Below, in pieces: positions 40,370-52,433 of a stretch of 64,000 nucleotides of DNA. The position numbers were made by a program, and so were the translations under genes. The DNA comes from Anoplolepis gracilipes (taxonomy: Eukaryota > Arthropoda > Insecta > Hymenoptera > Formicidae): the NCBI RefSeq assembly GCF_047496725.1, contig NC_132977.1, positions 8,283,501 through 8,347,500 on the forward strand, written 5' to 3'. Position 1 is the stretch's first letter. Each line of letters begins with the position of its first letter. The notes below the pieces were generated by a model. The model did no database searches. It had not been told where the DNA came from and saw only the letters and a list, made by a program, of their open reading frames with translations.

Positions 40370-40672
40370 CATAGCGTCGTATCACTGAGGTCGTAAACAC
40401 GATCATTTCATTGTCATTTGTGTCGTGAGAGCCGAACGCGAAGGACGTTGTAGGTACGTGTCATATTATCTTTCGAATTTTACAATCGCGACAAGTACTA
40501 AGAGATACCAAACGCGATCATTCTCTACAATTATTATAATTAACGATTATCAATTCCCGCAATAGTAAATTCTTGCAAAATGCATGTGTATATTATTTAT
40601 TACTAACAAAAATAGCATTGTGCGAATGCGCCCGTGTGATTTTTCATTAACGTTGGGTGAATTATTTAAAAT

Positions 40673-42007
40673 GCGCTTGAATTATATTGGAAATTTGATT
40701 GTGATACATAAATTAATGATTATGGCAGTTCAATGAACGTATGTAAATAAACTTAATTTGTTTGCGTGATTTATATGCGGCTATATGTATTAGCAATTTG
40801 TTATCTTTGAAACACTTATATGTATTTCAATCTCTCGAGAGAAACTCGATTAATATTTTATATTCCATAAAACAATTCGAATTTCAATTTTCACGAAATT
40901 TCTCCAAGAACGTTTTGCCACCTGTGAATTATCTCTGGCAGGACACCTTGTATATACACGGGCGATAAATGTTTTTCCGTACTGGGGAGTATCATCAGCT
41001 TGGAAAACATTATACCGCCAATGTTCTCGCATTCATAGCGGTCCTTATCGACCACAGAGTCGTAAATCATGGTTACGTTTAGCCCATTGCGCGGGATAGA
41101 ACCCCTTACTACGAGAGGGTGTAGTGAATCCCTCCTTGAGCAATTACGATCCTGGCTATGGCGAAGCCTCGAGGGTCCAAACGAGGAGGATACGGATATG
41201 TTTGAAGGTATGTGATCTACCTGTAGGTCATGTGGTAATTTCCATGTACGTTGGTAAACGCAAATTTAATGCGGATAAAAATATTGCACGCGTTCGTGTG
41301 CATATAAATGAGTGGTATAAATATTAAAGTTGATTATTAAAATATAAATCAATAAAAAGACGTATGCATATTTATGATGAACTTACGCACCAAGCTTTTT
41401 AAAAATTATTTTATAATGTAAATAGAGATTGATACATTCTTTCTCTAATATACTCCATAAGTGAGAGAGTTTTCTACTGGATAAATAAAAATATAATTTT
41501 CACTAAGCACATATACATTTTTCTACACTTTTATCACTATGCATAGCTTTTAATATTTAAGCACAAAACATATGATGCCGAGCACTTCGAGTTCATGCTT
41601 TTACACGTGAGAAACGTTCCGGGTTGCGTTGAATAAAATATTAACTGTCAATTTTTTTTTTCTTTTTGAGTAGTCGCTTGGGACTTCTTTCGCGACGTTA
41701 AACCGAGACCATTTATATGACTCATTCATATAGCGACGTGTTTCCGTCATGCTACATTTGTCGTTATTTACAATCTTTCTCGGATGTATAGATACATGTA
41801 TGGACCTCTTGCGCAAATGATAGGACAAGCGCGCATACCACGTGTGCGCATCCCGTTCGAATTCGCGAGTAGTACGCGTTGGATAAAATACCAGAACTCC
41901 ATTTCGTCTGGAATTGCAATTTTGCGGGATTCACCTACGGAACCTATCTCCCTCCCATTCTTCTCTCTACACTCAACCGCCTCCCCCCTCCCCCACTCCC
42001 ACCCCTT
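40673..42007. other. Gene-free stretch between the array and a candidate exon
   Basis: AT-rich at first, then GC-richer from about 41810. No recognisable gene or RNA. The segment at 41040-41170 is moderately GC-rich with stops in all frames. Confidence 0.5.
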
Positions 42008-42035
42008 TCTCTCTCTCTCTCTCTCTCTTCTCTCT
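42008..42035. repeat. (CT)n tract
   Basis: A pyrimidine tract of about 28 bp inside a longer C/T-rich block (about 41945-42050). It lies 175 bp upstream of a candidate signal-peptide exon and could act as a polypyrimidine tract or simply be a microsatellite. Confidence 0.8.
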
Positions 42036-42209
42036 GGCTGCCTTTCTACATCGGGAAACTCACAGCGTGCATTATATCAACGTGAATGCGCGTAAAGGGG
42101 AAGGTGGATGTCCGCGGGGCGGGTGGAGATATATGTGGCGTTTCTCTCTGGGAAAACAACAGGCTGCTGCGGGCATGACGCGCATCTTCAGTCGGAAAAT
42201 TCACTCAAA

Positions 42210-42294
42210 ATGTCGTTGCCGATCACGCCGGCGGCGACGCGATGGTGGTGGATCATCGTGTGCGCGGCGCCGACCTCTCTCACGACGATGACAG
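42210..42294 (+). CDS. Candidate first coding exon with signal peptide
   Basis: The ATG at 42210 lies in a favourable context (CAAAATGT). It opens 28 codons that read like a secretory signal: a short N-region ending in Arg11, a hydrophobic core (WWWIIVCAAPTSL, residues 12-24), then polar residues. The frame reaches ACAG|GTACAAGT, a reasonable splice donor, after 85 nt, leaving phase 1, a common phase for introns after signal-peptide exons. If unspliced, the frame stops after about 50 codons. The surrounding DNA is locally GC- and CG-rich. I cannot name a family and see no convincing next exon nearby, so a long intron would have to follow. A chance open frame remains quite possible. Confidence 0.27.
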
Positions 42295-45200
42295 GTACAA
42301 GTGATCCAATTAGAACTTCACTCGGCGCGAAGCGCTTGAGCGATTGCCAGTTAACTTATTAGCGAAGTTGTGTGTCGATTCGGCCCGCCGGCGTTTCATT
42401 TCTGCGACGATGAATAATTTGTCGAATTAACGATTGCCTGGACGAGAATTCGCGTTAACGAAATCTCTGTATACAAAACCATGTTCGGTCAGTAACAAGT
42501 TCATCCGTGTACGTTTGATTACACAAGGTTTCGATGTTGTTTGTTTATTGAAGTTAAGATTTGTACAAATTTCAAATCTCGATTATATAAGTCTCTGCAG
42601 CTATTAAGATATATTTCTTTCGCGTATATATGACACAATTAATAGTTTGAAGCTGATAAAATTTTATCTAACAATGCATTATAATAGTTGTAAAATTTAA
42701 AATCTTGCACATTCTGTGAAAGTTATAATTATTAAACAAATGTTTAGTTTAACAAAATATCATTTCAGCTATGTCAAGAAACATAAATGGATCTAAAATT
42801 TCGTTTAACAGAAGTGCAACTGTGTGTGTAATGTATATATAGTATGTGTATATATAGTACGTAATAATATATATACATATATATGTATTATCTATACTCT
42901 TACAGCAAATCCTACTTTGTTGTGACAGCAGAGAAATAATGTTTCTCTTCTGACCTTTTCCCTTGTTCTTTTGGTGGTCCGCGCTCGTGCATCAAAGTCT
43001 GCTCATGATATGACGCAGTCCTTTCGAGGATTCTCATGTTTCTTCGTGCCCTGTTGAAGAACTCGGCCACATGGCAATTTTGTTAAGTGGCTTGTACGTC
43101 GCGACTTTCGGTTTAGAAGCGTGGGAGCTTCACGCTCATCCGGTCGCTTCTTTGTTCTCATATTGTAAAACAAATTTATGATGGTTGTTACTTTTAACGA
43201 TAATTAAATGCATATAATTGCAACTTTCTGTTTCTACATGTGACTCTGTTTTAATAATTTCGATTTTCTCGATTTTTATGCGATTTATCGATGGTTCCAT
43301 TAGTGGAATATAAATATGAATAAATTATTCTTTAAAAGATTATACACGTACGAACGCGTCAAAGAATTCATTGCCATAGTTAAAGATAATAACTTAAATG
43401 GCAACTTGATAAATTTAATTGCAATTAATATCACATTGGTTTAATTAGTTGTTTTACAGAAAAGATAATTTCGCATAACAAGTCAAGCGAACGATGCGGG
43501 GCAGCGTAATCAGGAAAACTTTAAAAAGAAAATATTCAAAGAGGTAATTACACATGGGGTTCCCTGAGCAGTTTCAGATAACAAGCAGAAAGTTTACCCT
43601 TTGATGTAGGTAAGGGAGTAAGGGGTAGATGGGCTACAAAAGGAAGGAAAGGAGTAAAGCTGAGGGCACTACTAAGACTTAACCCTTATGTTAAGTTTAT
43701 GAGGGGCAGCTTGCGAGCTCACAAACTCGGAAATGCTAGAGAAACCGTGGCTGGTAGCGGCTGGAGGGTGGACAGAGGTGAGATAGAGGGTGAGTTAAGC
43801 TTGTGTAAGCTGCCTACGAAATTATGAGTGGGATAATGCCGGGAACTTCTTCTAAGGGAATACTGCCGCACACAAAATGTGCTACCTCGCTCATTATTTC
43901 TCGTTTTTTTATAAAGATATGTCCCTCCTTTATTACTCTTTATTAGTTATGGATCGATAACGATTTTTTTTTGCTAATTAAAAAATATTCAATTTTTTTT
44001 TTAATCTAATTATTAATTCTATGATATGTAAAATACTTGTTCGTGGTTTCTTTTTATTCAATCTCTTTTCACATTAGCACTGATGTCCATAATTAAAATT
44101 CTCATCATAATTACAAGCTTTAAAAGTTTGTTGGAGAGAGAGAATGTTGAAAATATTTTAACCAATGAAACTGCAAAGAATTCTTAAAGTCGGTTAATAA
44201 TACATGGAAGAGAATATTACCAATTAATAGAGAGGAACGGTATTACCATTTTAAGATTCAGATAATAATATTTTCCTGAAAATTTTGCTATTACGTGTTA
44301 ATAATCCTTTAGTATAGAGGAATAAGAGCGAAAGTCTCGTCACCTCAGCCTCGAAATTGCACATGTCTGAGCCAGCTCATACCCTTCTGTTCCCCATATC
44401 AATACTTCCATCGTGTTGCAGCACCTTGCGGCGATAGCGTCGTAAATCGCCTTCATTGTTCCGCGGTAACACGTTGCTGCGATCGCGCCAGCGCGTTCAT
44501 CTACGGATTCAAAATGTCGAACGTATCGGGGATTGCATGAAACTGTATTGGAACACTTCTCGCGATATAAAATCAAGCTGCGAAGATTGCTTCACAAGGA
44601 AACGCCGCTCACGGCATAACTACGGGCATATATATGCACATCGATCATGGAAAGTATGATGTATATTTCATCCAAATGCGCGTGGGAAATGTTGCAAGAG
44701 AAACAAGCCGGTGTAACGTATTTACGAAACAATTTTTAAAGTCGTTTGCGGGAATCGCGGTAAATTTACTTTTACAACGCGCGTGTTACGCTTTAGAAGA
44801 AACTAGAGAGGCATTGAGAAATAATTCGTATAAAAATTGATTTTATTACAGTAAATTGCGAACGTGAATATGTATCGTCTTTAATTTTAAATAATATTTA
44901 ACGTTAGAATTGTTTAAAATTAAAAGCTTAAAATGATATACATACATCGATGATTTTTACTTGTAGTGTAATTATAAATTGTTTGCAAAATTGTTACAGT
45001 ATTTACTTATTATTTACTGAATAATAATTCAAATATACGTTATAATTTATAATGTAATAGTGTCAAATTAGATAGCAATATTATTATATGCAATGTAATG
45101 TCAAAATAAGTGCATTACTGGTGGAGAAATGTTTGTGAAAAAGAGAAAACGATTTATCAATGAAGCATTATATTGATCATCCATCCTTGTTTTCATCTCG

Positions 45201-45551
45201 ATTTTGATTGATGCATCGCCCGAGAGATATCGATAATGTTACTAACAATCGGGCTATCATTTTCGCGGGAAGATGGAAGGATTAAGTGACATGGGTAATC
45301 GCTAATCAATTACAAGTGGCAATCATCGCGCGATTACCCGTGCTGCTAGACGCGAAATCGTTCTCATATAAATCACACGACAGACTCTCACATCAGTCGT
45401 AAAGGAGGGTAGAAAATCGCTGTCTGCAGTGCCATGTTCCTATCCGGGATCCCTTCATGTTCTGACCTAGGTGTTGGTTGATCTCCCTCTCTCTTTCTCT
45501 CTCCACTCTTCTGGTATCGGTCTGGTTGCTAACAGAGCAGGAGAAGACCTA
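42295..45551. other. Gene-free stretch or possible intron
   Basis: AT-rich DNA with (TA)-like sequence at 42824-42900 and a GC-richer purine-rich patch at 43560-43880. That patch has frequent stops and no known RNA fold I can recognise. If the candidate exon at 42210-42294 is real, this would be intron. Confidence 0.45.
45290..45342. repeat. Short hairpin with 13-bp stem
   Basis: CATGGGTAATCGC at 45290-45302 pairs with GCGATTACCCGTG at 45330-45342, with one non-Watson-Crick position (G:T in RNA) and a 27-nt loop. The stem is shorter than a usual microRNA precursor. I do not recognise a known insect microRNA here. Confidence 0.4.
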
Positions 45552-45636
45552 ATGGTTAAGCTTCCTCCCTGTCCCTTTCCTCTTTTCTGTCTCCTTCTCG
45601 CTTCTGCCGTACACATTGATGAGACGTCAAGACCAG
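45552..45636 (+). CDS. Candidate signal-peptide exon
   Basis: The ATG at 45552 (context CCTAATGG, G at +4 but C at -3) begins MVKLPPCPFPLFCLLLASAV. This has a Lys at position 3, a hydrophobic core and small residues suitable for signal-peptidase cleavage around residues 18-20. After 85 nt the frame meets ACCAG|GTGTTA, a possible weak donor, leaving phase 1, like the candidate at 42210. Upstream is a polypyrimidine block (45483-45512), then GCTAACAG, which could be a 3' splice site, so it may be an internal exon holding the start codon. Unspliced, the frame ends at 45677. The family is unknown and chance is a serious alternative. Confidence 0.22.
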
Positions 45637-47411
45637 GTGTTACCCACACCAGCTTTACCGTAGCTTTTCATCCCTAATTTCTGCCGACGAAACTTGGGAA
45701 GTCTACTACTAGACTAGAGGGATTATTGACTTTATTTTTTTGAGCTTAGCGCGTAACAAGTGTTGTGCTGTGTTTTTTACAGATTGCTTTTGTTCTTGAT
45801 GTACCGTAATTTGTATTGCAATTAGTTCATGCCTTTAATTAATCTTTATTTAAATGATACATTTTCGTGTATATTTTTATTCTTACTTATTCATTCCGAT
45901 CGGCATAATAATGGTAAAACACAATTATAGCTAATTGTAGATAATTCGAAAGGTGCTATAGCATTAGAAAGAAGGGAGAGAGAATTTTATTTTCGCGTAA
46001 AGACAAAAGAACAAAATGATGGCAGCTAAAAGAGAAACCACCTTTGATAATAGAAAACGCGAATAATGGCCGCTTGATAGCTCTTTTTTACCCGTGCAAT
46101 CATAGCGATCGATTAACGGCTGCGTGTGTTGGTGTCTAGTTGTCGTTTTTAAAAGTGGAACGCCCCATAAATTTGTGTCTACTGTGTGCTTCGATGGGAT
46201 ATTCAATTTTCTCGTTGATGCATGACCACCAGCCAGTTTCTCCTGCCGTCATAATTTTTATCTTTTGCTTTGCGTCTCGTCAGTTTCGCTTTCTCTTTTA
46301 TCAAATAGATTCCATTATCTTACAGTGACTTTATAATTAACTCCTAAAATATTTTTATATATTTTTATTTTTATACGTGAGCTAGACTTCGTTTATCCAT
46401 CTATTTAAAGTGAGGGATGAATTTTATTACGACATATTTTTGCTTAAAATAAGTGCTTTCCAATAATTGCTTCAATTTTATTTATACAGGCTGTTTATAC
46501 GCTTGCTTCGTCTAGAAAATTCTTTCGTTTCAGTTTGAAACTACTTTTGTGCTCTTCGACAGAAATTGAATTATTATAGTATCGCTATCGCGAGAGTACC
46601 TATCTCGGATCAATCGAACAAGTATCAAGCTCAAAACAATATTGGTCATCCATTTTAATGTTATTTCAATTTTTGTTTGTGCGAACAAAATAATCTAGAA
46701 TTATATATAGTGTAGTGGACAACGATTCTCTGATTAAAGTGCAGGTTATGACAGCGATAATTTTTCGGGCGTGACGTACAATGACAAATGTTCACATCAT
46801 CGATATAAACGCTTGGAGAATATCGTTTAGGGGACAGCAAGAAAGGTTGACAGAACAGAAAAATGATAGTGCCAAGCCAGGTTAGAATAGCGGCTCAAAG
46901 AATAATGATCAGCAATTTGTTAGTTTACAGCTTACGTGAAGATCATCTCCGTGATTTCGTTTTTATCTTTATACAAAAACGCACTCTGCTGACATTGTGA
47001 ATAACGTGTTTACCGTAAAGAAAAATAATAAGCAAAACTCTTCATACGCATAAGTTTGCGTGTTTATAATGTCAAATTATTTTCGTATGTTTAATTTTAC
47101 AAAAAGAAAATACTTTACGAATGAAAACAATCGAATAAAAAGGCTTTCTAAGTGATAAAATGTAAAATATAAATTATAAAATATATATTAAATCTATATT
47201 TTACTATGATTTAATTATGATGGTAACAAAATTTTGTATTCTGAATGTACACAGAGAAATTATGAAGTATAAGTTTACTTTTGTAATGTTGGATTTTGAA
47301 TATGATTTACATACAGGAAAAGAGAGAGTTACTTTTTTATTGCAACATTTGAAACCTCTTAGAATGATAATAATATCGCGTTACAGTTTTGTTGCACGTT
47401 ATATTTTCCAG
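45637..47411. other. Gene-free stretch
   Basis: AT-rich DNA with only short open frames and no recognised feature. The last bases before 47412 (TTATATTTTCCAG) form a good 3' splice-site sequence. Confidence 0.5.
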
Positions 47412-47685
47412 GGTTTGCGAAGCCTTCAAAGAAAATTCTGCGACGTTACGATATCTTCGTCTTTTAAACAAAGTCCTGAATATATATCCACGAATTATGC
47501 TTGGACAAATATTATTATCATCGTTGGAACAAAGGTTCAGGGTTCATTGTGTACCTTCATTCTACGTCGACGCGAGGTTCTTTCAGAAGATCACGAGCGA
47601 TTTCCCTTTGCGTTCTCTAACTCACGGACAAAAAAGCGATTTACATCGTATAAAAGGTCGTCTGATGAAAGTGCGAAGAAGTTAG
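47412..47685 (+). CDS. Candidate terminal exon, unknown product
   Basis: After the acceptor-like TTATATTTTCCAG, one frame runs about 90 codons to TAG at 47683-47685. It reads as an ordinary soluble-protein segment with amphipathic stretches (ATLRYLRLLNKVLNIYP, QILLSSLEQRFRV) and a basic end (HRIKGRLMKVRRS). A second + frame is open for 184 codons (47217-47771), the longest open frame in the window, but its product looks less protein-like, with runs such as IIIIV and many Lys/Arg. At most one is likely real. I recognise neither. The candidate could be a last exon of a gene whose other exons lie upstream, or a decayed gene fragment. Confidence 0.25.
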
Positions 47686-50600
47686 GATTGAGGCTACGAA
47701 TGATAGTAGAAATAACTGAGTTTGTCCGGAATATAGAAGGAAACATAGGAAATGTGAAATTGTACATATAGATATATGAATAGAATATGTAACTACAATT
47801 ACGTGATTGCGAAATGGCAATTGTTTCGCGTCCGGTCACGTTAAAAGCATTTCTCATCGTTTTGTGTATACGTTTCTCTTTTTTTTTTTTTTTTTTTTGC
47901 CGAGATGTCGATGAAGTACGATAACGAATGATATATTTTTATTGGCCGCAAGTTCTGGCGCCCGGAATGATCGAAAGTTTCGCAAGCGAGTCACGTGCGC
48001 GAGGATTTGTGATTTTGATCCTAATGTGCCCTACTCCTCCTGGGTGTAGTAACTTCTGTCTCATACAACTTGTCTTAGCCCTTGGCGCAATACAATAGTC
48101 CCGTTCCAGTAACATTGCTAGACATTGGTCATGCATCTATTTCTGCGAAGTTTCAGAACTCCTGCAACTTTCTGAGCTGTAGTTTGTCTTTCTTCGCTAT
48201 TACAAGTTTTCTGACCTTATTCTTCGAATCACAGTTGGCTCCCGTCGTTTTGTTCTATCGTCCTTAAGTCATAAATAATCCCTCATCCTTTTAATAATGT
48301 TAAATTTTTTAATCCTCTTTCACAGATTGCTGCATTAAAATATATTATTTAAATATATGTTCCTTGATTGTTCATATTTACGATTATTGCGTAAACCTTA
48401 AATATTTATTAAAAATATAATAACGCTTCATTATATTTTCATTAATTAAGCTTGGAAACAACAATAATAAATATTAAATTGTTTATTTGTCTCTGCTACA
48501 TTTGTTGTGAATATATAATTATATCAGTTTATATACATGATGATCTAATAAATTTTATATGTATCCGCACAGCGCCAACGTTAAAGATAATATATAACGT
48601 ACAAGAACAGAAAGTTAAATGAATGTAAACGATGCGCTAATTGCGTTTTGCTAATTGCTTTCTTCATCGGAATAAATTATCGGAGTTTGTTCCTTCGATG
48701 GGCATTTTTCTTCATCCAGCGATCGAGTTGAGTGCGTCGAGAGAAAAATCTGCACGAAATACCTCATCAGTTTCTGAATAAAATTTCTTATCGCACCTCT
48801 CTCTTCGAATTAAGTTTGAAGTTGAAAAAGTTCTCGATGAGTTCTGTGCCTCAGCGGACATGGTGATTTCGTACTGAGCGATTCATTAGCGACGCCGTAT
48901 AACGATTATGTCTTTATTAGTAAAATTTACTCGCTTCGTTGACGCCAGAGAGAAATTCTCGCATGCGCTCGAAGCTCATTGAAAGTTTAATTTCCGAACG
49001 AAATATGCTGCAATAATTTAATGATAAAAGTTTCTTCTATCGAACCTGCGTGTATACATCGATATGTAGAGAAATTCGATTCGTCACAATAACAGATCAA
49101 ATTGGTTTCATTTGACGTTCATCGTATTTCATTATTTTGTTTCCATCAATTTATGGGTTTGAATTGCCTTTATCATGATAAAATTTTCACGTTTAGCGAG
49201 AATTTTTCCGAGATATTTTCAACATTACAACATTTGGTATTTTCCATGTCCAATCGACTTTCTCAAAATACGTACTATTTGCTTGTAAATGAAATTTTTA
49301 GACAACTTTTATGCCACGATAAAACTGTTCTAAGATTAAACCTTATCGTGCGGTCAGCCGTCTATTGAAAGAGTGTTGGCTGAATGTATGTGCTTACACC
49401 ACTGCTTTGTATGCGTCCGGTTATATCCGCTTCTCTGCTACTTGAAAGTCTGACATACACAGCCGCGATCTCCTAACTATGAAAAACGGTTCAAACTTGC
49501 ATACCTCTTTAAAGTTTCGTGAAAGCAATTGAGAATTCCCAGGGAAACTCTCGAGACATATATGAGAACGTATATAATTTTCGATTCCACGAGCAGGGCA
49601 AATTTTCCTTATTGAATTCAGAACATGACGCGCTCGATGCATAGGTTGTCGATACTTATATTATATTTTATGCGATTACAAGAAGCAACGAAAGCAATAC
49701 TAGTTATATAAAACAGATTGATTTATTAATAACTAGAAAACAAATAAGAATATATTTATTTATATTTGAAATTTATGTTTTAAATACAGAAAGTGTCATT
49801 TTCTCTATCTTGAAAAAAATGTTCATATAATTTACATAAAAATTAGAAATGAAAAAAGTTGCAAATTTGTCTCCGAAACAATATGAAAAGAACTGTAACT
49901 TTGAATTAAAAAAAAAGAAAATATAGCTTCTTGTTTTTTCCACTATTGTTTCTTTAAATTCCATTACTTTTAATCAAGTTAATTTTTTTATAACGCGTGG
50001 AAGTGATAACAAGTTCTTTTCACATATATAACAATAACTTGAAAGTGAACAGACAATTTTATATGTAACAAATGACAGGAAAGTATTAACTATATATTTT
50101 ATTTTTTAGAAACAATGTAGTAAATATTTACAAGTAAAAGAATAGCGTTTTGAATAGTTAAATAGATCGATTTTCTAATTCGACATTTTAATAATATTAA
50201 CATAATAGTTTAACACTTTCATGCGGAGACGATTTATATCGTGCTTCTTGACTTTTCTAGATGTATATTTGTGAAAATGTATTTAATGAAGTTTTTTACA
50301 AACATTCAATTCATTACAAATATGTTTAAAAATAAAACGTATAAATACGTTTGAACTAGATCCTTACAAAATCGATATCCTCCTTTTTCTGAAATCGCTT
50401 AAAGAAGACATTTGCTTCCTCTTTCACTTCTCTTGCGCTGAATAAGCCAAAAGCGAAGTTAAATAATGATTCGTGAAAGCTCACTCAGCATTTCACGATG
50501 GAGAGGCTATAAAATTAACGATGAACGGTGACTCATCTCTTTGTGGTAAGAATAAATAAATTATGTTAAATGAGACAGGCAGAAAAAAAGATTCTAATAA

Positions 50601-52130
50601 TATTTTATTTTTAATATTGTATTTTTTTACATATTTTTTTTACTCATTGTACTACCTAATATATCAAGTCTAAAAATTAAAAATTTATTTATAGTACTTA
50701 ATTATTAGTATTATTTTATTTTGTTATTGAAATTAATTCAAATAATCACAATAAAAGAAATAAATGTCACATTTTAAAAACTTGTCGTATTTATTTGTCA
50801 ATAAAGTTATTCAGATAGTTATTTCTTATCGATAAACTATCGTTTTCATCGCTGTTTTATTGTGTTGAATAAGCTAAAAGAAACCATATACACATACACA
50901 AAGTAGCAATAAGAATATACTTTCTCTTTCGTAAAGACTTCTTTTAGATAAAATATCTTTAGAGGCATTTATTGAATTACCCTGTAGTAGAATACGATAA
51001 AATATTATATATAATATACGTATGTTTTTCATAATTTATAATTAATGTGACTATGCAGAAAATTATATATAATTTTTTTTATATGGACGGAAAGAAGATA
51101 CAAAATTTATCAATGTTATTTAATTTAATTACATTTGTATAATAAGAAATAGAGATTTAAAAACATTTAATCCAATTAAATTAATTTTTCAAATCAAATT
51201 TATGATTAAAACGAAAAGTGTTAAGTAAAAAATTTGACAAGCAGTTTATAAAATTTAGCCTTACAAAATTTTTGTGTACGGTTGCGTTAGTCGACAACAA
51301 TGTACCGACATTTAATGCACAGAATAAAATCCGTGCACGACTGCTTCCTGACGCATGACGATGCGAATAACGCGTTCGACAAAGTGCGAAAATCGATTTT
51401 CCAAGCTCGCCCGAATGAAAACTTCCGGTCTTTAAAGAGGCTCATTATTTTCCTGCCAGAAACGACCGGTCGTAGACCGACCGGCCCTTCCTCTTCACCC
51501 TTACCGTTCTGCCGTCGTGCCAGCTAGAGAATGGGATTTGGGATGGAATCGGGGTGGACAAGATTGATAAATTATCGGCTTGAAAAATGCAAAACCGATG
51601 CGCGCACACATACGATTTCATAGACGCGCGCACACACGTCTCTGCGACGGTCGTGTTGGTGTGACATATCGCACGAGTAAGCCCTTATACGATGAATTCA
51701 GGCGGATGCATGTTCTCCACATAAATTCCGACACGAAGTTACGTCGCCTGTCATACAGGATGCACTGAAAAACTGCAGGACTTGTGCCGAGAGTGTGTTC
51801 CTCACTTTTACGCCTCGTTGCGTCTCATCATAGCTTGATCGTGTAATTAAATTTACAGCCTCATTTAATAGACGACCAATTATCGGCAATCAATGGAAAT
51901 GCATTAATTTCCGTCGATGGTCGTTTATTTATTTTATATATAAATAAATGTTTAGATGAATTATAACATATTAACTCTGTAATAATAACTACATTTATTA
52001 TTGAAAGAAAAAAATCGTATTAAAAAATTTATTAATTAGTCATTTAATGTTTTTATTGTTTCAGGCGAGACGAATATTATTGCTGTACATCTGTTCATAA
52101 GGTTAGTATGTATATGTAAGTGTGTGTGAA
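47686..52130. other. Gene-free stretch
   Basis: AT-rich; a 20-T run lies at 47879-47898. A 75-codon open frame at 51300-51527 in GC-richer DNA looks mildly protein-like but has no recognisable domain or clear splice context. No other feature is supportable. Confidence 0.5.
47879..47898. repeat. Poly-T run (20 T)
   Basis: Twenty consecutive T bases about 110 bp after the longest open frame in the window. It is a simple homopolymer. Confidence 0.9.
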
Positions 52131-52433
52131 ACTGGTGTCTCGTTTTGTAGAAATTCATTAATTGTTAAAAGTTCTGGATTTTTTATTTTTAATTGTTTTA
52201 GAGTTCTTAGTAGTTTAGACAAATAGGTCTAACTATTAAATAAAAATAAAAATAGCTCGAGACAAACTGAGACGATTTTTTAAGCATTTCTTGTCAAATT
52301 TTAAGCGCTTAAGAATTTTACAATAATTATACAAAAAGTTCTATGCGTAAAAATTATTCGAATATTAATTAAACAAATTAGATCATTCGAGATGCCGGTT
52401 GTATAATATAGGTGTAAGTACTAAGATGAGACG
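52131..52433. repeat. Diverged relative of the TIR element at 53445
   Basis: The left end, ACTGGTGTCTCG, matches the terminal motif of the element at 53445-53955. The interior shares several blocks with it in the same order (CGAGACAAACT, TTTTAAGCGCT, an ATGCGTAA-like block, ACAAATTAGATCA). The right end is unclear; a GATGAGACG string near 52425-52433 may be its degraded terminus. It has no coding capacity. I read it as an old non-autonomous DNA-transposon copy. Confidence 0.6.

Larger units (their letters stand above)
39168..40672. repeat. 529-bp tandem repeat array, about 2.8 copies
   Basis: Copy 1 spans about 39168-39696, copy 2 about 39697-40225 and partial copy 3 about 40226-40672. The same landmark (TATACATGTACGACG) recurs at 39181, 39710 and 40239, giving a period of exactly 529 bp. 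Over most of their length the copies differ at only a handful of bases (for example G/A near 39433 and 39600). Past about 40570, copy 3 drops to roughly 80% similarity and then fades out. Each unit carries a TGACGTCA palindrome. The repeated 63-codon open frame (39644-39835, 40173-40364) starts with TGT-ATG-type sequence, lies across the unit junction and resembles no protein. This looks like a recent local tandem duplication, or a very short satellite-like array. Confidence 0.95.

Noticed and set aside
41784..42095. 103-codon + frame starting MYRYMYGPLAQ
   Set aside because: It runs through a C/T-rich low-complexity block and overlaps two other open frames; no domain is recognisable.
51300..51527. 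75-codon + frame that reads mildly protein-like
   Set aside because: No recognised motif and no clear acceptor or upstream exon; its length is within chance expectation.
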